From a virus, in the IMG/VR virus record IMGVR_UViG_3300032271_000682, positions 25,796 through 89,795 of that record: a stretch of DNA of 64,000 nucleotides; one strand, 5' to 3'. A program made the translations under genes and the position numbers. Shown here piece by piece: positions 42,586 to 50,585 of this stretch. Numbering within the stretch: position 1 is the stretch's first letter; each line of letters starts with the position of its first letter. The notes under the pieces were generated by a model, which was not told where the DNA came from, did not search any database, and saw only the letters and a program-made list of their open reading frames with translations.

Positions 42586-43014
42586 ATGAATGATACTAAT
42601 GAATTTCGTAATTTAATCGATATTGTGGAATCAATTGATTCACGACCACAATATCGGGTTGGTCTTTGTGATGCTTTTGCAATAGCATTGCATCAATTAA
42701 CTAAACTACCACTTGGTGCATGGGTAGGAGAGTACTACGATGATTTTACAGAAGAAACTGAGTTAGAATACGCACACTTATGCGTAGTAGTTTCGTTTGA
42801 AAATAAAACGTGGATTGATGTGGATGGATTGCATAATGAATTACCTAAAAATATTCATTTCGACAATCAGATTGAAAGTATAAAACTCATTGCAGTGACG
42901 GAAAACGACGCAAGAGAAATATTTACCGTCGAAGATTTAGATGATGATATCGAAACAGCCAAAGATTTTATTCGATCAGATATGCTAATGAGACAAGTTA
43001 TCAATCAGTTATGA
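42586..43014 (+). CDS. Papain/transglutaminase-like fold protein
   Basis: The start at 42586 (MNDTNEF) is chosen for its AGGAAAA site; a TTG at 42562 in frame is less likely. In the 142-residue protein, GLCDAFAIALHQL, YAHLCVVVSF and IDVDGLHN give an ordered Cys, His and Asp, as in papain-like enzymes. Its function could be a peptidase or amidase. It is coupled by ATGA to the next hydrolase. Confidence 0.62.
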   Translation: MNDTNEFRNLIDIVESIDSRPQYRVGLCDAFAIALHQLTKLPLGAWVGEYYDDFTEETELEYAHLCVVVSFENKTWIDVDGLHNELPKNIHFDNQIESIKLIAVTENDAREIFTVEDLDDDIETAKDFIRSDMLMRQVINQL

Positions 43015-43589
43015 TTCTTGTTTATATACATGGTGCTAATGCCACCGGAAATAGTTTCAATTACATTAGACAGCAGTTAAAGCATGATCACGAGCTAGTA
43101 ATAGAGTATGATAGTAAAGATGGATTTGAACATAATTTAGAGTCAATGAAATCTCAATTGAAAGATCATAAAGATATATTTTTTATATGTCATAGTCTTG
43201 GTGGTATATATGCCGTTCATCTAAGTGACTGGTTTTCTAATAATGTATTAGGTGCTGTGACATTAAGTACGCCGTACAATGGAGCAGAAATAGCAGATTA
43301 TGTCAAACATATGCTGCCATTCAATAAACTATTACGCGATATAGGAACTAATAGTGTCCCTATCAAGACATCTCTGAATATTACAATACAGCATCCATGG
43401 ACAAACATAGTAACTACTCAGGGTGTAAGTCCATGGGTAAATCAACCAAATGACGGAGTGGTTAGTATTAAAAGTATGACATATAGAGATGATATGGATT
43501 TGATTGAGATAAAATCAAATCACTATGAAGTGGTTCTTAGTCCAATTACTATAAATATTATTAAAGATACACTTAAAGAGATAAAATAA
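43011..43589 (+). CDS. Alpha/beta hydrolase, lipase-like
   Basis: This 192-residue protein starts with VYIHGANATG (oxyanion region) and has a nucleophile elbow CHSLGG near residue 60, a candidate acid Asp in QPNDGVVS near residue 147 and a catalytic His in KSNHYEVV near residue 169. It resembles lipase/PGAP1-type esterases. Function in infection is unknown. Confidence 0.82.
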   Translation: MILVYIHGANATGNSFNYIRQQLKHDHELVIEYDSKDGFEHNLESMKSQLKDHKDIFFICHSLGGIYAVHLSDWFSNNVLGAVTLSTPYNGAEIADYVKHMLPFNKLLRDIGTNSVPIKTSLNITIQHPWTNIVTTQGVSPWVNQPNDGVVSIKSMTYRDDMDLIEIKSNHYEVVLSPITINIIKDTLKEIK

Positions 43590-43598
43590 TAACATATC

Positions 43599-43627
43599 TT
43601 GACATTTGATTCAAGTATAAATATAAT
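43599..43627 (+). promoter_or_regulatory. Dual promoter: sigma-70-type and late box
   Basis: TTGACA, 17-bp spacer, TATAAT; a perfect late-type TATAAATA (43616-43623) overlaps the -10 box. Confidence 0.78.
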
Positions 43628-43652
43628 AGTGATACTACAAAGGAGATTTATT

Positions 43653-43769
43653 ATGTTTGAAATATTATTATGGCTTGCAGTAGGAGTATTTGTTGGGTGG
43701 AATTTCCCACAACCAGAATTTGCTAAAAATATTCAATCAAAACTTACTGGACTAATTAAAAGTAAATAG
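43653..43769 (+). CDS. Small single-span membrane protein
   Basis: This 38-residue ORF has an AAAGGAG site, a hydrophobic segment (FEILLWLAVGVFVGW) followed by NFPQPEF and a basic tail. Very similar tiny membrane proteins occur in T4-like cyanophages. Function is unknown. Confidence 0.7.
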   Translation: MFEILLWLAVGVFVGWNFPQPEFAKNIQSKLTGLIKSK

Positions 43770-43782
43770 AAGAGATAAAATA

Positions 43783-44346
43783 ATGGCAACTTGTCTGACA
43801 TGTAATAAAGAGTTTGAAATTCGTCCATGGTTCAAACAGTATTGCTCATCTGATTGTAAGGGTGCTATTAATGCAGGCATGCCGGCTTGGAATAAAGGTC
43901 TGAAAATGACTGATGAACAAAAGTCAAAAATGAATTTAGAAGGATTTAAATTGGGTTGGGGTTGGAATAAGGGTATACCAAATGAAATTGCTAGACAAAG
44001 AATGATCATTAATAACCCAAACAAAGATGGAAAGGTAAATAATTCTAGACCAAAAAAACTGATTGAAGATGAATTCATATTATATAAAAGAGAATGTAAG
44101 AAAGCAACTTATAGATCATGGTATAAAATGAAAAAAGAAGGATTGATTCCAGAAAATACTGGGAAAAGAAAAGATCAATTTCAACTTGATCATATTATCC
44201 CATTCAAACAAGGATTTGATTTGAAAATAGATCCTAGTATTATTGGTGGAATGAAAAACTTAAGATATATTTTAGGTGAAGATAATCGTAAAAAATGGGA
44301 TAGTTATCAGCCCATCAATGTTGTAACTAGTATTATAGGAGATTAA
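43783..44346 (+). CDS. HNH endonuclease (homing-type) with zinc-finger N-terminus
   Basis: The 187-residue protein has a CxxC...CxxxC finger (CLTC, CSSDC) at the N-terminus and a C-terminal HNH motif: LDHIIPF near residue 147, KNLRYILGEDNRKKW near 170. This is a free-standing homing-endonuclease type common in T4-like phages. It lies 1 bp upstream of the disrupted iscU, within the iron-sulfur/deformylase gene group, and may have driven gene-conversion there (inference). Confidence 0.85.
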   Translation: MATCLTCNKEFEIRPWFKQYCSSDCKGAINAGMPAWNKGLKMTDEQKSKMNLEGFKLGWGWNKGIPNEIARQRMIINNPNKDGKVNNSRPKKLIEDEFILYKRECKKATYRSWYKMKKEGLIPENTGKRKDQFQLDHIIPFKQGFDLKIDPSIIGGMKNLRYILGEDNRKKWDSYQPINVVTSIIGD

Positions 44347-44347
44347 A

Positions 44348-44756
44348 ATGGCATATTCGGCTGCTGTACTGGATCATTATGAAAATCCAAGAAATGTAGG
44401 ATCATTTGATAAGGAGGAAATAGCGCAAGTGGGAACCGGCATGGTCGGTGCTCCCGCTTGCGGTTAACGGAGATGTAATGAAGTTACAAATCAAAGTCAT
44501 TGATGGAATTATTACAGATGCTAAGTTTAAAACATACGGGTGCGGTAGTGCCATTGCCAGTTCATCATTAGTCACTGAATGGGTCAAGGGAAAAACTCTT
44601 GATGAAGCAGCGACAATTAAAAACACTCAAATCGCTCAAGAACTCGCTCTTCCGCCGGTCAAGATTCACTGTTCAATACTTGCAGAAGATGCTATTAAAG
44701 CTGCTATAGCAGATTATAGGAAAAAGCATGATGTTATCTCTGAAGTATTGGCCTGA
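44348..44756 (+). pseudogene. iscU: IscU-like iron-sulfur scaffold split by a 7-bp frameshifting insertion
   Basis: The frame from 44348 encodes DHYENPRNVGSF...GAPACG and then stops at 44465-44467. The +1 frame (44448-44756) continues with GDVMKLQIKV to the end. Relative to the family sequence ACGDVMKL, the extra bases are GGTTAAC (44462-44468). All three scaffold cysteines are encoded (GAPACG; YGCGSAIA; IHCSILAED), so a full protein needs a frameshift or correction. It has a good GGAG site. Deformylase and IscA follow. It could be broken, recoded, or an assembly error. Confidence 0.78.
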
Positions 44757-45219
44757 TCCAGTGCTATTAAAGCCATGTGCATTGTGGGACTTTAATAATC
44801 CCCCAGTTCAAACCGATTTTTTAATGGCTGACATGATAGAGACCATGGCTAAAAGTGGCGGCATAGGATTAGCTGCCAATCAAGTTGGGATATCATATCG
44901 TGTTATAACAATGCACATACAGGAAACTGACGAATATATTACAATGTTCAATCCAGAAATTGTATCAATCAGTGAGCATATGTATGTTGCTCGTGAAGGA
45001 TGTTTAAGTTTCCCACGAGTGATGATTGATGTTGAGAGACCAAAAACAGTAGAAGCAACTTGGATGAATAGAAATCAAAAACTTGAAACTAGAACATTCA
45101 GTGATATTGATGCTAAGTGTTTTCTACATGAAATTGATCACTTGAATGGGATTACGTTTAAGGATCATATTAGTCAACTTAAATTTGACAGAGCAGTTAA
45201 ACGGGCAAAGAAAAAATGA
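44728..45219 (+). CDS. def: Peptide deformylase
   Basis: This 163-residue enzyme removes formyl groups from nascent chains. All three motifs are intact: GIGLAANQVG near residue 46, EGCLS near 91 and HEIDHLNG near 133, supplying Cys and two His metal ligands and the catalytic Glu. Length is normal. The start overlaps the iscU end by 29 bp. Deformylases are known in marine T4-like phages. Confidence 0.95.
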   Translation: MMLSLKYWPDPVLLKPCALWDFNNPPVQTDFLMADMIETMAKSGGIGLAANQVGISYRVITMHIQETDEYITMFNPEIVSISEHMYVAREGCLSFPRVMIDVERPKTVEATWMNRNQKLETRTFSDIDAKCFLHEIDHLNGITFKDHISQLKFDRAVKRAKKK

Positions 45220-45542
45220 TTACTATTACTGAAACAGCAGCAAAGAAAATCGTTAGCAATATTGCTAAACGTGGACATGGTCAGGGCATTAAAGTTGGAG
45301 TAAAGACAACTGGGTGTAGTGGGCTTGCGTATGTATTAGAATATCTAGACGAAGCTCCTTGTACTTGGGACTGGATTCAATACGAGCGTGACGATGCACG
45401 AGTTTGGGTCAATCAAAAAGACTTGGTTTACATTGATGGTCTACAAATTGATTATGTGAAAAAAGGATTGAATGAAGGTTTTGATTTCACGAATCCCAAA
45501 GAATCTGCTAGATGTGGATGCGGAGAATCTTTTACAATTTGA
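45216..45542 (+). CDS. iscA: IscA/A-type iron-sulfur carrier
   Basis: The 108-residue protein has the A-type cysteine pattern: Cys in TTGCSGLAYVLEY near residue 31 and C-G-C near the C-terminus (RCGCGESF). It is coupled by ATGA to the deformylase. It would deliver Fe-S clusters, for example to the phage radical SAM enzymes (inference). Confidence 0.92.
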   Translation: MITITETAAKKIVSNIAKRGHGQGIKVGVKTTGCSGLAYVLEYLDEAPCTWDWIQYERDDARVWVNQKDLVYIDGLQIDYVKKGLNEGFDFTNPKESARCGCGESFTI

Positions 45543-45551
45543 GTGATTATG

Positions 45552-45559
45552 TATAAATA
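45552..45559 (+). promoter_or_regulatory. Putative late promoter of hsp20
   Basis: TATAAATA, 59 bases before the hsp20 start; the leader carries short self-complementary pieces (AGATG/CATCT) that were not evaluated. Confidence 0.55.
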
Positions 45560-45618
45560 ATAATGTAAGATGCCGAATGGTCGGGTCTTATAAGTCATCT
45601 GCCTAACAGGAGAAAAAC

Positions 45619-46056
45619 ATGACAAGAACGCTAACTCTCAGAAGTCTGGACATTCCGTCCATTGCCAAATTCGGAATTGGTTTTGAAAATTCATTCGCTG
45701 AATTACTCAGATTATCCGAACAACAATCCAACACAAATTATCCACCGTATAATGTAGTCAGACAAACTGATGATAAGTTTTATATTGAAATTGCCACTGC
45801 TGGATTTACTCAGGGCGAAGTCAAAGTTGAACTTGACAATCAGTTATTGACAATTGTTGGTCAAAAATTGGATAATTCTACGGTAGAATATCTACATCAT
45901 GGTATATCCAATAGAAGTTTTGAAAGAGTTTTCAAATTGGGTGAATATGTAGAAGTAACTGATGCTCAACACAAAGATGGAATTCTTACTATCTATTTGG
46001 AACGACATATTCCGGAAGCAATGAAGCCAAAAACGATTGACATTAAGTATATTTGA
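45619..46056 (+). CDS. Small heat shock protein HSP20 (IbpA-like)
   Basis: The 145-residue alpha-crystallin protein has YNVVRQTDDKFYIEIATAGF at the start of the domain and GILTIYLER at its end, followed by an IPEAMKPKTIDI tail containing the I-x-I-like anchor. It prevents aggregation of unfolded proteins, handing them to DnaK-type systems. It has an AGGAG site, and a late-type promoter upstream. HSP20 genes are common in T4-like phages of aquatic bacteria. Confidence 0.93.
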   Translation: MTRTLTLRSLDIPSIAKFGIGFENSFAELLRLSEQQSNTNYPPYNVVRQTDDKFYIEIATAGFTQGEVKVELDNQLLTIVGQKLDNSTVEYLHHGISNRSFERVFKLGEYVEVTDAQHKDGILTIYLERHIPEAMKPKTIDIKYI

Positions 46057-46065
46057 TAGTATAAT
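46037..46065 (+). promoter_or_regulatory. Sigma-70-type promoter of clpS with overlapping late box
   Basis: TTGACA, 17-bp spacer, TATAAT; an ATAAATAC box follows at 46064-46071. It lies within the end of hsp20. Confidence 0.75.
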
Positions 46066-46075
46066 AAATACTATT

Positions 46076-46098
46076 GTGAGTGGTAATTTGCCACTCAC
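46076..46098 (+). promoter_or_regulatory. 5' leader hairpin of clpS
   Basis: An 8-bp perfect stem GTGAGTGG/CCACTCAC with a 7-base loop would sit close to the 5' end of the clpS transcript, and may stabilise it. Confidence 0.55.
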
Positions 46099-46120
46099 AT
46101 CAACTTCTCAAGGATTCAAT

Positions 46121-46426
46121 ATGAGCAAAACTGAAATTATCACAAAATTAAAACCAAATCTGAATATTTCAGAGCCTTCATTTTATAAAGTATTTTACAT
46201 CAATGATGACGTTACAACAATGGAGTTTGTTGTTGAATCATTGATTCAATATTTTGATCATACTGAAGATAGTGCCCTTAATTTAACTAGTAGCATACAC
46301 GATAGTGGTAGCGCAGTAGTTGCTATATTACCATATGAACTTGCTGAACAGCGTGGTATAGAAGTCACTATTGATGCTCGTAGACAAGGATATCCACTTG
46401 AAGTCAAGATCGAAGCAGAAGGTTAA
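46121..46426 (+). CDS. clpS: ClpS, N-end rule adaptor
   Basis: The start at 46121 (MSKTEII) follows an AAGGA site; upstream frame extension overlaps the promoter. The 101-residue protein aligns with ClpS: YKVFYINDDVTTMEFV has the two Asp and the Met gate of the substrate pocket, and SIHDSG has the conserved His. ClpS delivers N-degron proteins to ClpA in bacteria. No ClpA is visible in this window. Confidence 0.92.
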   Translation: MSKTEIITKLKPNLNISEPSFYKVFYINDDVTTMEFVVESLIQYFDHTEDSALNLTSSIHDSGSAVVAILPYELAEQRGIEVTIDARRQGYPLEVKIEAEG

Positions 46427-47128
46427 TTAGATATCTATCTTTTTAGGAAAGTATAACAGTCCAGATGTAACTGGATTGTTTACATATTGTCTATCGTTTA
46501 GCTTTACATCAACCTTAATGTCATTAGTTCCAAACAACCATTTTGTAATTTTACTATTGTTATCAAATAGCAAACTTAAACTTAAATTAAATTTATGTGG
46601 TAAATCTACATTTGGACTATTGAATCCAAAATATTCACCTGGAATACTATTGGTGATGATAACTACTTTTTTTACTTCGTTCATATTCTGAACTCGTTTG
46701 ATACTCAGACTAAGATATCCCAAATCATCTGCTCTATATTGTTCTAGATAATCTAAATCTTCTATAGAAGTTAGATTTTTTCTATTACCATACCAACCAT
46801 TACAGCCAATGAATGCCACGTTATTTAATATGACTAAATGATTGTGTAAATAAACCACATTATTTAATCTCTGACATATTTCTTTTATCTGATCTACTCT
46901 ATTAGAGTAGTCTTCTAATCGTGAATGTTCTAGACTTCCATCAATGAAAAAAACACCTCGATAGCTATTACTAAGATGTTCTAATGCATTTTCTAAAACT
47001 AATAAATCATCGCTTACATTACCCGCCACAACACAAAATAAACTAGTTGATTTTCCTTCCCAATCAAACATATCAGAATCGGTTAAATTTAAATCACTGA
47101 TTAGATCAACAGAAAAGTCATCATTCAT
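46427..47128 (-). CDS. Degenerate calcineurin-like phosphoesterase (probable pseudoenzyme)
   Basis: The 233-residue protein follows the layout of the intact phosphoesterase at 53890: VDLISDLNL at the place of CSDIHLEF, VVAGNVSDD for LAGDIM, FIDGSLEH for VAGNHE, ILNNVAFIGCNGW for VLDDVTFIGGTLW, ITNSIPGEYF for VGHHQPS, and LFGTNDIK for VGGHTHH. Nearly every metal ligand is replaced, so it should not be catalytic. Its stop sits just after a convergent gene, and the N-terminal gene upstream overlaps little. It may be a structural or regulatory remnant. Confidence 0.62.
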   Translation of the reverse strand: MNDDFSVDLISDLNLTDSDMFDWEGKSTSLFCVVAGNVSDDLLVLENALEHLSNSYRGVFFIDGSLEHSRLEDYSNRVDQIKEICQRLNNVVYLHNHLVILNNVAFIGCNGWYGNRKNLTSIEDLDYLEQYRADDLGYLSLSIKRVQNMNEVKKVVIITNSIPGEYFGFNSPNVDLPHKFNLSLSLLFDNNSKITKWLFGTNDIKVDVKLNDRQYVNNPVTSGLLYFPKKIDI

Positions 47129-47130
47129 AA

Positions 47131-47478
47131 TTACTTTGTAATTTTTGGCTTTGTTCGTGACGAGGCAGATTTGGATGGAGTTTGATCTTTTGGTTCAGAT
47201 GTTGATTTTTGAGCGACAACTGGTTTAGTAGCAACTGCTTTAGTAGCGACTGGTTTTGCTCTAGGTTTTGCTCGTTCTCTTGGTTTATTAGAAACTTTTG
47301 GAGTTGATCCATTTACAACTTTTAGTGTTGGAGCAACATAAGTGGAAGTTGGAACTTCTACTACGGCAACTACTTCTGGTACAGGCTGTGGAGCTTCTAC
47401 TTTATATGGAGCTTCTGCCACAGGTACTGGTGGTTTGCCCAAAAAGAATTTTTTAATTTTTGTAAAAATGGTTAACAT
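47131..47478 (-). CDS. Pro/Ala/Lys-rich hypothetical protein
   Basis: The start at 47478 (MLTIFTKIKKFF) has an AGGAG site; the frame extends 6 codons further. The 115-residue product has an amphipathic basic N-terminus and then a long low-complexity Pro/Ala/Val/Lys tail (KPRERAKPRAKPVATKAVAT). The N-terminus plus basic linker resembles the protein at 34461. It precedes the degenerate phosphoesterase on the same strand. Confidence 0.6.
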   Translation of the reverse strand: MLTIFTKIKKFFLGKPPVPVAEAPYKVEAPQPVPEVVAVVEVPTSTYVAPTLKVVNGSTPKVSNKPRERAKPRAKPVATKAVATKPVVAQKSTSEPKDQTPSKSASSRTKPKITK

Positions 47479-47515
47479 TGTATTTCTCCTATACAAATAT
47501 TTAGTACCAAATACG

Positions 47516-47544
47516 TTGACATAATATTTTTTCTATGATACACT
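47516..47544 (+). promoter_or_regulatory. Sigma-70-type promoter of the divergent clpP
   Basis: TTGACA, 17-bp spacer, TACACT. Confidence 0.65.
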
Positions 47545-47581
47545 TATATTTGAATAAATGATTATAACGCAAGGAACATAT

Positions 47582-48208
47582 ATGATCAAAGATGTTACGG
47601 AAGAATTAGATAAAAGTCCAGGAGATGCTCTTAGATCAAATGGAATGTACGTTTTTATGGACGAAGTAAATTCAGAAACCATAAAGCCAGTAATTGAATG
47701 GATTTTATATGAAAATTATGTTTCCGTTCCGCGTAAAAAAGAATTACTGTTAATGATATGTAGTGAGGGTGGAGACTTATCTGCCGCATTTGCTCTTATT
47801 GATACAATGAAATCCAGTCAAATTCCAATTAAAACGGTAGGTCTTGGATTAATTGCCAGTTGTGGATTATTGATTTTTATTGCCGGAACAAAGGGTCGTC
47901 GTGTACTAACGCCAAATACCAGTATACTGAGTCATCAGTTTTCGGCTGGATCAGAAGGAAAAGCTCATGATTTATTTGCCACAGTCAAAGAGTTTGAACT
48001 CACTCAAGTACGAATGATCAATCATTATAAAGAATGTACTGGACTGTCCGAATCAATGATTAAAGAAAAATTACTACCGGCACAAGATATATGGCTAGAT
48101 GGCGAAGCAGCTCTTGAACTAAACATATGTGATGCCATATCAGAATCAAATTCTAAAAATGAATCGTCAAAAAAATCAAAAAAATCAAAAATCACTCTTC
48201 CAAAATAG
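47582..48208 (+). CDS. Divergent ClpP-family protease
   Basis: The start at 47582 (MIKDVTEE) follows an AAGGAA site. The 208-residue product has the crotonase-like ClpP fold: ICSEGGDLSAAFALIDTM matches the NSPGG region, LIASCGLL holds the nucleophile Ser position, LSHQF the His, and DIWLDGEAALEL the Asp position. A Lys-rich tail (KKSKKSKITLPK) is extra. It differs strongly from the canonical ClpP at 49617 and could form mixed rings with it. Confidence 0.82.
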   Translation: MIKDVTEELDKSPGDALRSNGMYVFMDEVNSETIKPVIEWILYENYVSVPRKKELLLMICSEGGDLSAAFALIDTMKSSQIPIKTVGLGLIASCGLLIFIAGTKGRRVLTPNTSILSHQFSAGSEGKAHDLFATVKEFELTQVRMINHYKECTGLSESMIKEKLLPAQDIWLDGEAALELNICDAISESNSKNESSKKSKKSKITLPK

Positions 48209-48237
48209 TTGACTAATATCTAAATTTATACTATAAT
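48209..48237 (+). promoter_or_regulatory. Sigma-70-type promoter
   Basis: TTGACT, 17-bp spacer, TATAAT; drives the ADP-ribosylglycohydrolase and likely clpP. Confidence 0.8.
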
Positions 48238-48262
48238 AGTAGTATATTATGGAGTATTAAAA

Positions 48263-49180
48263 ATGACAATGTTAGATCGCGCTCAAGGGTGTCTACTCGG
48301 ACTTGCAGTGGGCGATGCAGTTGGTACTACAGTAGAATTCAAAGATCGTGGTACTTTCCCACTCGTGACAGACATGGTAGGTGGTGGGCCTTTTAGTCTT
48401 AAGCCAGGACAATGGACTGATGACACTAGCATGGCTCTGTGTTTGGGTTATAGTTTAGTAGAAAAAGGGTTTGATCCACTTGATCAAATAACTCGCTATG
48501 TTGAATGGTTTGAAGAAGGATATATGAGTTGTACTGGCAGATGCTTTGACATTGGAGCAACAACTAAAGGATCACTTCGTTACTTTCAAAAAGACCCATT
48601 AAAAAATCCAATTGCTGGATCTACTCACTTTATGGATTCAGGTAACGGTGGCATTATGCGTCTTGCTCCGGTGCCAATCATGTATGCTCTGAACATGAAT
48701 AGAGCAATCGAACTAAGTGAAGTACAATCTATGATCACTCATGGTTCAGATGAATGTTTGAAAGCTGCTAGTATGTTTGGAGAAATTCTTGTACGCGCTC
48801 TAAATGACACGAGCAAAGAAGAAATTCTACGACTTGATATGTCTGAGTCAACTAGTGAACTAAAATCATTAGAAAACATTGCTCGTGGTACATATTTTAA
48901 CTCAACAGAAAACGATATACGTGGAAGTGGTTATGTAGTTGAATCATTGGAAGCAGCATTGTGGTGTTTTTATACTACTGAAAATTTCAAAGATTGTATT
49001 CTTAAAGCTGCCAATTTAGGTGATGATGCTGATACTACAGCAGCAATCGCTGGTCAAATAGCAGGAGCTTATTACGGATTAGCTGGTATTCCGGTTGAGT
49101 GGGTGCAACGAGTCGCTTGGAGTGATCGTATCCTAGAACTAGCAGCAGATTTGGTAAACAAACAAGAGGATGTAAAATAA
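48263..49180 (+). CDS. ADP-ribosylglycohydrolase (DraG-type)
   Basis: This 305-residue protein removes ADP-ribose from targets. GLAVGDAVG at the start, WTDDTSM near residue 52, SGNGGIMR near 126, and GDDADTTAA near 253 carry the paired Asp/Thr magnesium ligands of the family. It could reverse ADP-ribosylation by host toxins or by the phage itself. It overlaps the next gene by 1 bp and shares an operon with the canonical clpP. Confidence 0.93.
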   Translation: MTMLDRAQGCLLGLAVGDAVGTTVEFKDRGTFPLVTDMVGGGPFSLKPGQWTDDTSMALCLGYSLVEKGFDPLDQITRYVEWFEEGYMSCTGRCFDIGATTKGSLRYFQKDPLKNPIAGSTHFMDSGNGGIMRLAPVPIMYALNMNRAIELSEVQSMITHGSDECLKAASMFGEILVRALNDTSKEEILRLDMSESTSELKSLENIARGTYFNSTENDIRGSGYVVESLEAALWCFYTTENFKDCILKAANLGDDADTTAAIAGQIAGAYYGLAGIPVEWVQRVAWSDRILELAADLVNKQEDVK

Positions 49181-49620
49181 TGTTCTGGAACAAAAAAATT
49201 ATAGAAGTATTCAAAACTGATACTAGTAAACTTGACGATATTAAGGATCAAATGGACGATATAGATCGTGTATATAACAATCCTGAAAATGCCTACGAGA
49301 GTATGACCATAGAAAGATTTTCACGAGATGCCGAATCATTTCGTATTATGCAATCTTATTACGTCAAGTCTAAAATGTTGGCGCAATTTAAAAAAGACGT
49401 TGGTGAATTACGAGCTGTTGTAGAAGGCAACGGAGAATACTGGGGTACATATCAGCGTAGATACCAAGAATGTCAACTCAGATTGGAAGATGCTCAGTTA
49501 CACTTACGACTAGAAAAAGAAATGTATCTGAAACTGTATGAAAAGAATCGTGAGTTAGAAACCAAATTGTATATGGCAGAACGTGAATTAGAAATTTTAA
49601 AAACGGAGAAAGCAGAATGA
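49180..49620 (+). CDS. Coiled-coil hypothetical protein
   Basis: The 146-residue protein is helical, with a long C-terminal coiled coil ([29 protein letters not shown]). It is coupled to the glycohydrolase (1-bp overlap) and clpP (4-bp overlap). Its position suggests a relation to ClpP work, but nothing proves it. Confidence 0.7.
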   Translation: MFWNKKIIEVFKTDTSKLDDIKDQMDDIDRVYNNPENAYESMTIERFSRDAESFRIMQSYYVKSKMLAQFKKDVGELRAVVEGNGEYWGTYQRRYQECQLRLEDAQLHLRLEKEMYLKLYEKNRELETKLYMAERELEILKTEKAE

Positions 49621-50207
49621 GTTTAGTCCCAATGGTAGTAGAACAAACATCTCGTGGCGAACGTAGCTATGACATTTATAGTCGTTTGTTACGTGATCGT
49701 ATTATTATGCTACATGACGATGTTAATGAGCAAAGTGCATCTATTATCGTGGCTCAGTTATTGTTCTTGGAGAGTGAAGGAGACAAAGACATTCACTTTT
49801 ATATCAATAGTCCAGGCGGTAGCGTAACTGCTGGTATGAGCATTTATGATACCATGCAGTTTATCAAGTGCGACGTTAGCACAATCGTAATGGGTCAGGC
49901 ATGTAGCATGGGTAGTTTATTGGCTCAAGCTGGTGCAGCAGGCAAGCGATTGATTCTTCCATATGCCAGACATATGATTCATCAACCAAGTGGTGGTGCT
50001 CGTGGTCAAGCTACTGACATGGAAATTCAAGTTAAAGAGATTATTAAAATGAAACGAGAATTAACTCAAATTTACGTTAATCATAACTCAGTTAACAAGA
50101 CCTATGATGAATTATCAAAAGATATGGAACGTGATTTCTTTATGAGTGCTACAGAAGCCGTAGAATATGGTTTAGCAGACAAGATTATCACAAAACGTGG
50201 AGAGTAA
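49617..50207 (+). CDS. clpP: ClpP protease, canonical
   Basis: The 196-residue protein forms the proteolytic barrel partnered by ClpX. The catalytic Ser lies in [11 protein letters not shown] near residue 98, His in [13 protein letters not shown] near 122, and Asp in ERDFFMSA near 171. NSPGGSV and the C-terminal EYGLADKI are typical. Length matches E. coli. Coupled by 4 bp upstream and 1 bp downstream. Confidence 0.96.
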   Translation: MSLVPMVVEQTSRGERSYDIYSRLLRDRIIMLHDDVNEQSASIIVAQLLFLESEGDKDIHFYINSPGGSVTAGMSIYDTMQFIKCDVSTIVMGQACSMGSLLAQAGAAGKRLILPYARHMIHQPSGGARGQATDMEIQVKEIIKMKRELTQIYVNHNSVNKTYDELSKDMERDFFMSATEAVEYGLADKIITKRGE

Positions 50208-50569
50208 TGTTGGTTATTCCAATTGATCATTCAGTACTAAGAAGAAACTTTGAGAAACAATACGAGGCAAGTATGATTCACTCACACAAACGCTATCGCA
50301 GAGTCAAACGTTCTACATATACAGAAGCTCAGAACTGGAACTGTTGCTTAACTGCCACCGAGTATCGACATATTCATGATGATCATATTGAAGATGTCAA
50401 TATGATTGAGATTTGTTTACCATACGATAAACTTCCAGAATTGTTAGAGTCGCAGAGAGATTACTTGGTTGTTAGAGAAAATGAAGAACGTAAGTTGCGT
50501 AAAGAGTGCCCAGCACTGAATACTGCTTGGGAACAATATCAAATCATGCTAGCTTTGGTAAAAAATTAA
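50207..50569 (+). CDS. Hypothetical protein
   Basis: This 120-residue basic protein (SHKRYRRVKRSTYTEAQ) is coupled to clpP by 1 bp. The central CCLTATEYRHIHDDHIED and helical C-terminus match nothing I know. Function is unknown. Confidence 0.68.
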   Translation: MLVIPIDHSVLRRNFEKQYEASMIHSHKRYRRVKRSTYTEAQNWNCCLTATEYRHIHDDHIEDVNMIEICLPYDKLPELLESQRDYLVVRENEERKLRKECPALNTAWEQYQIMLALVKN

Positions 50570-50585
50570 TAAACTAGGAAATAGT

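Noticed and set aside
44462-44468. Programmed RF2-like +1 frameshift in iscU
   Set aside because: There is no Shine-Dalgarno-like stimulator just upstream and GGT to GTT re-pairing is poor; kept only as one alternative in the finding.
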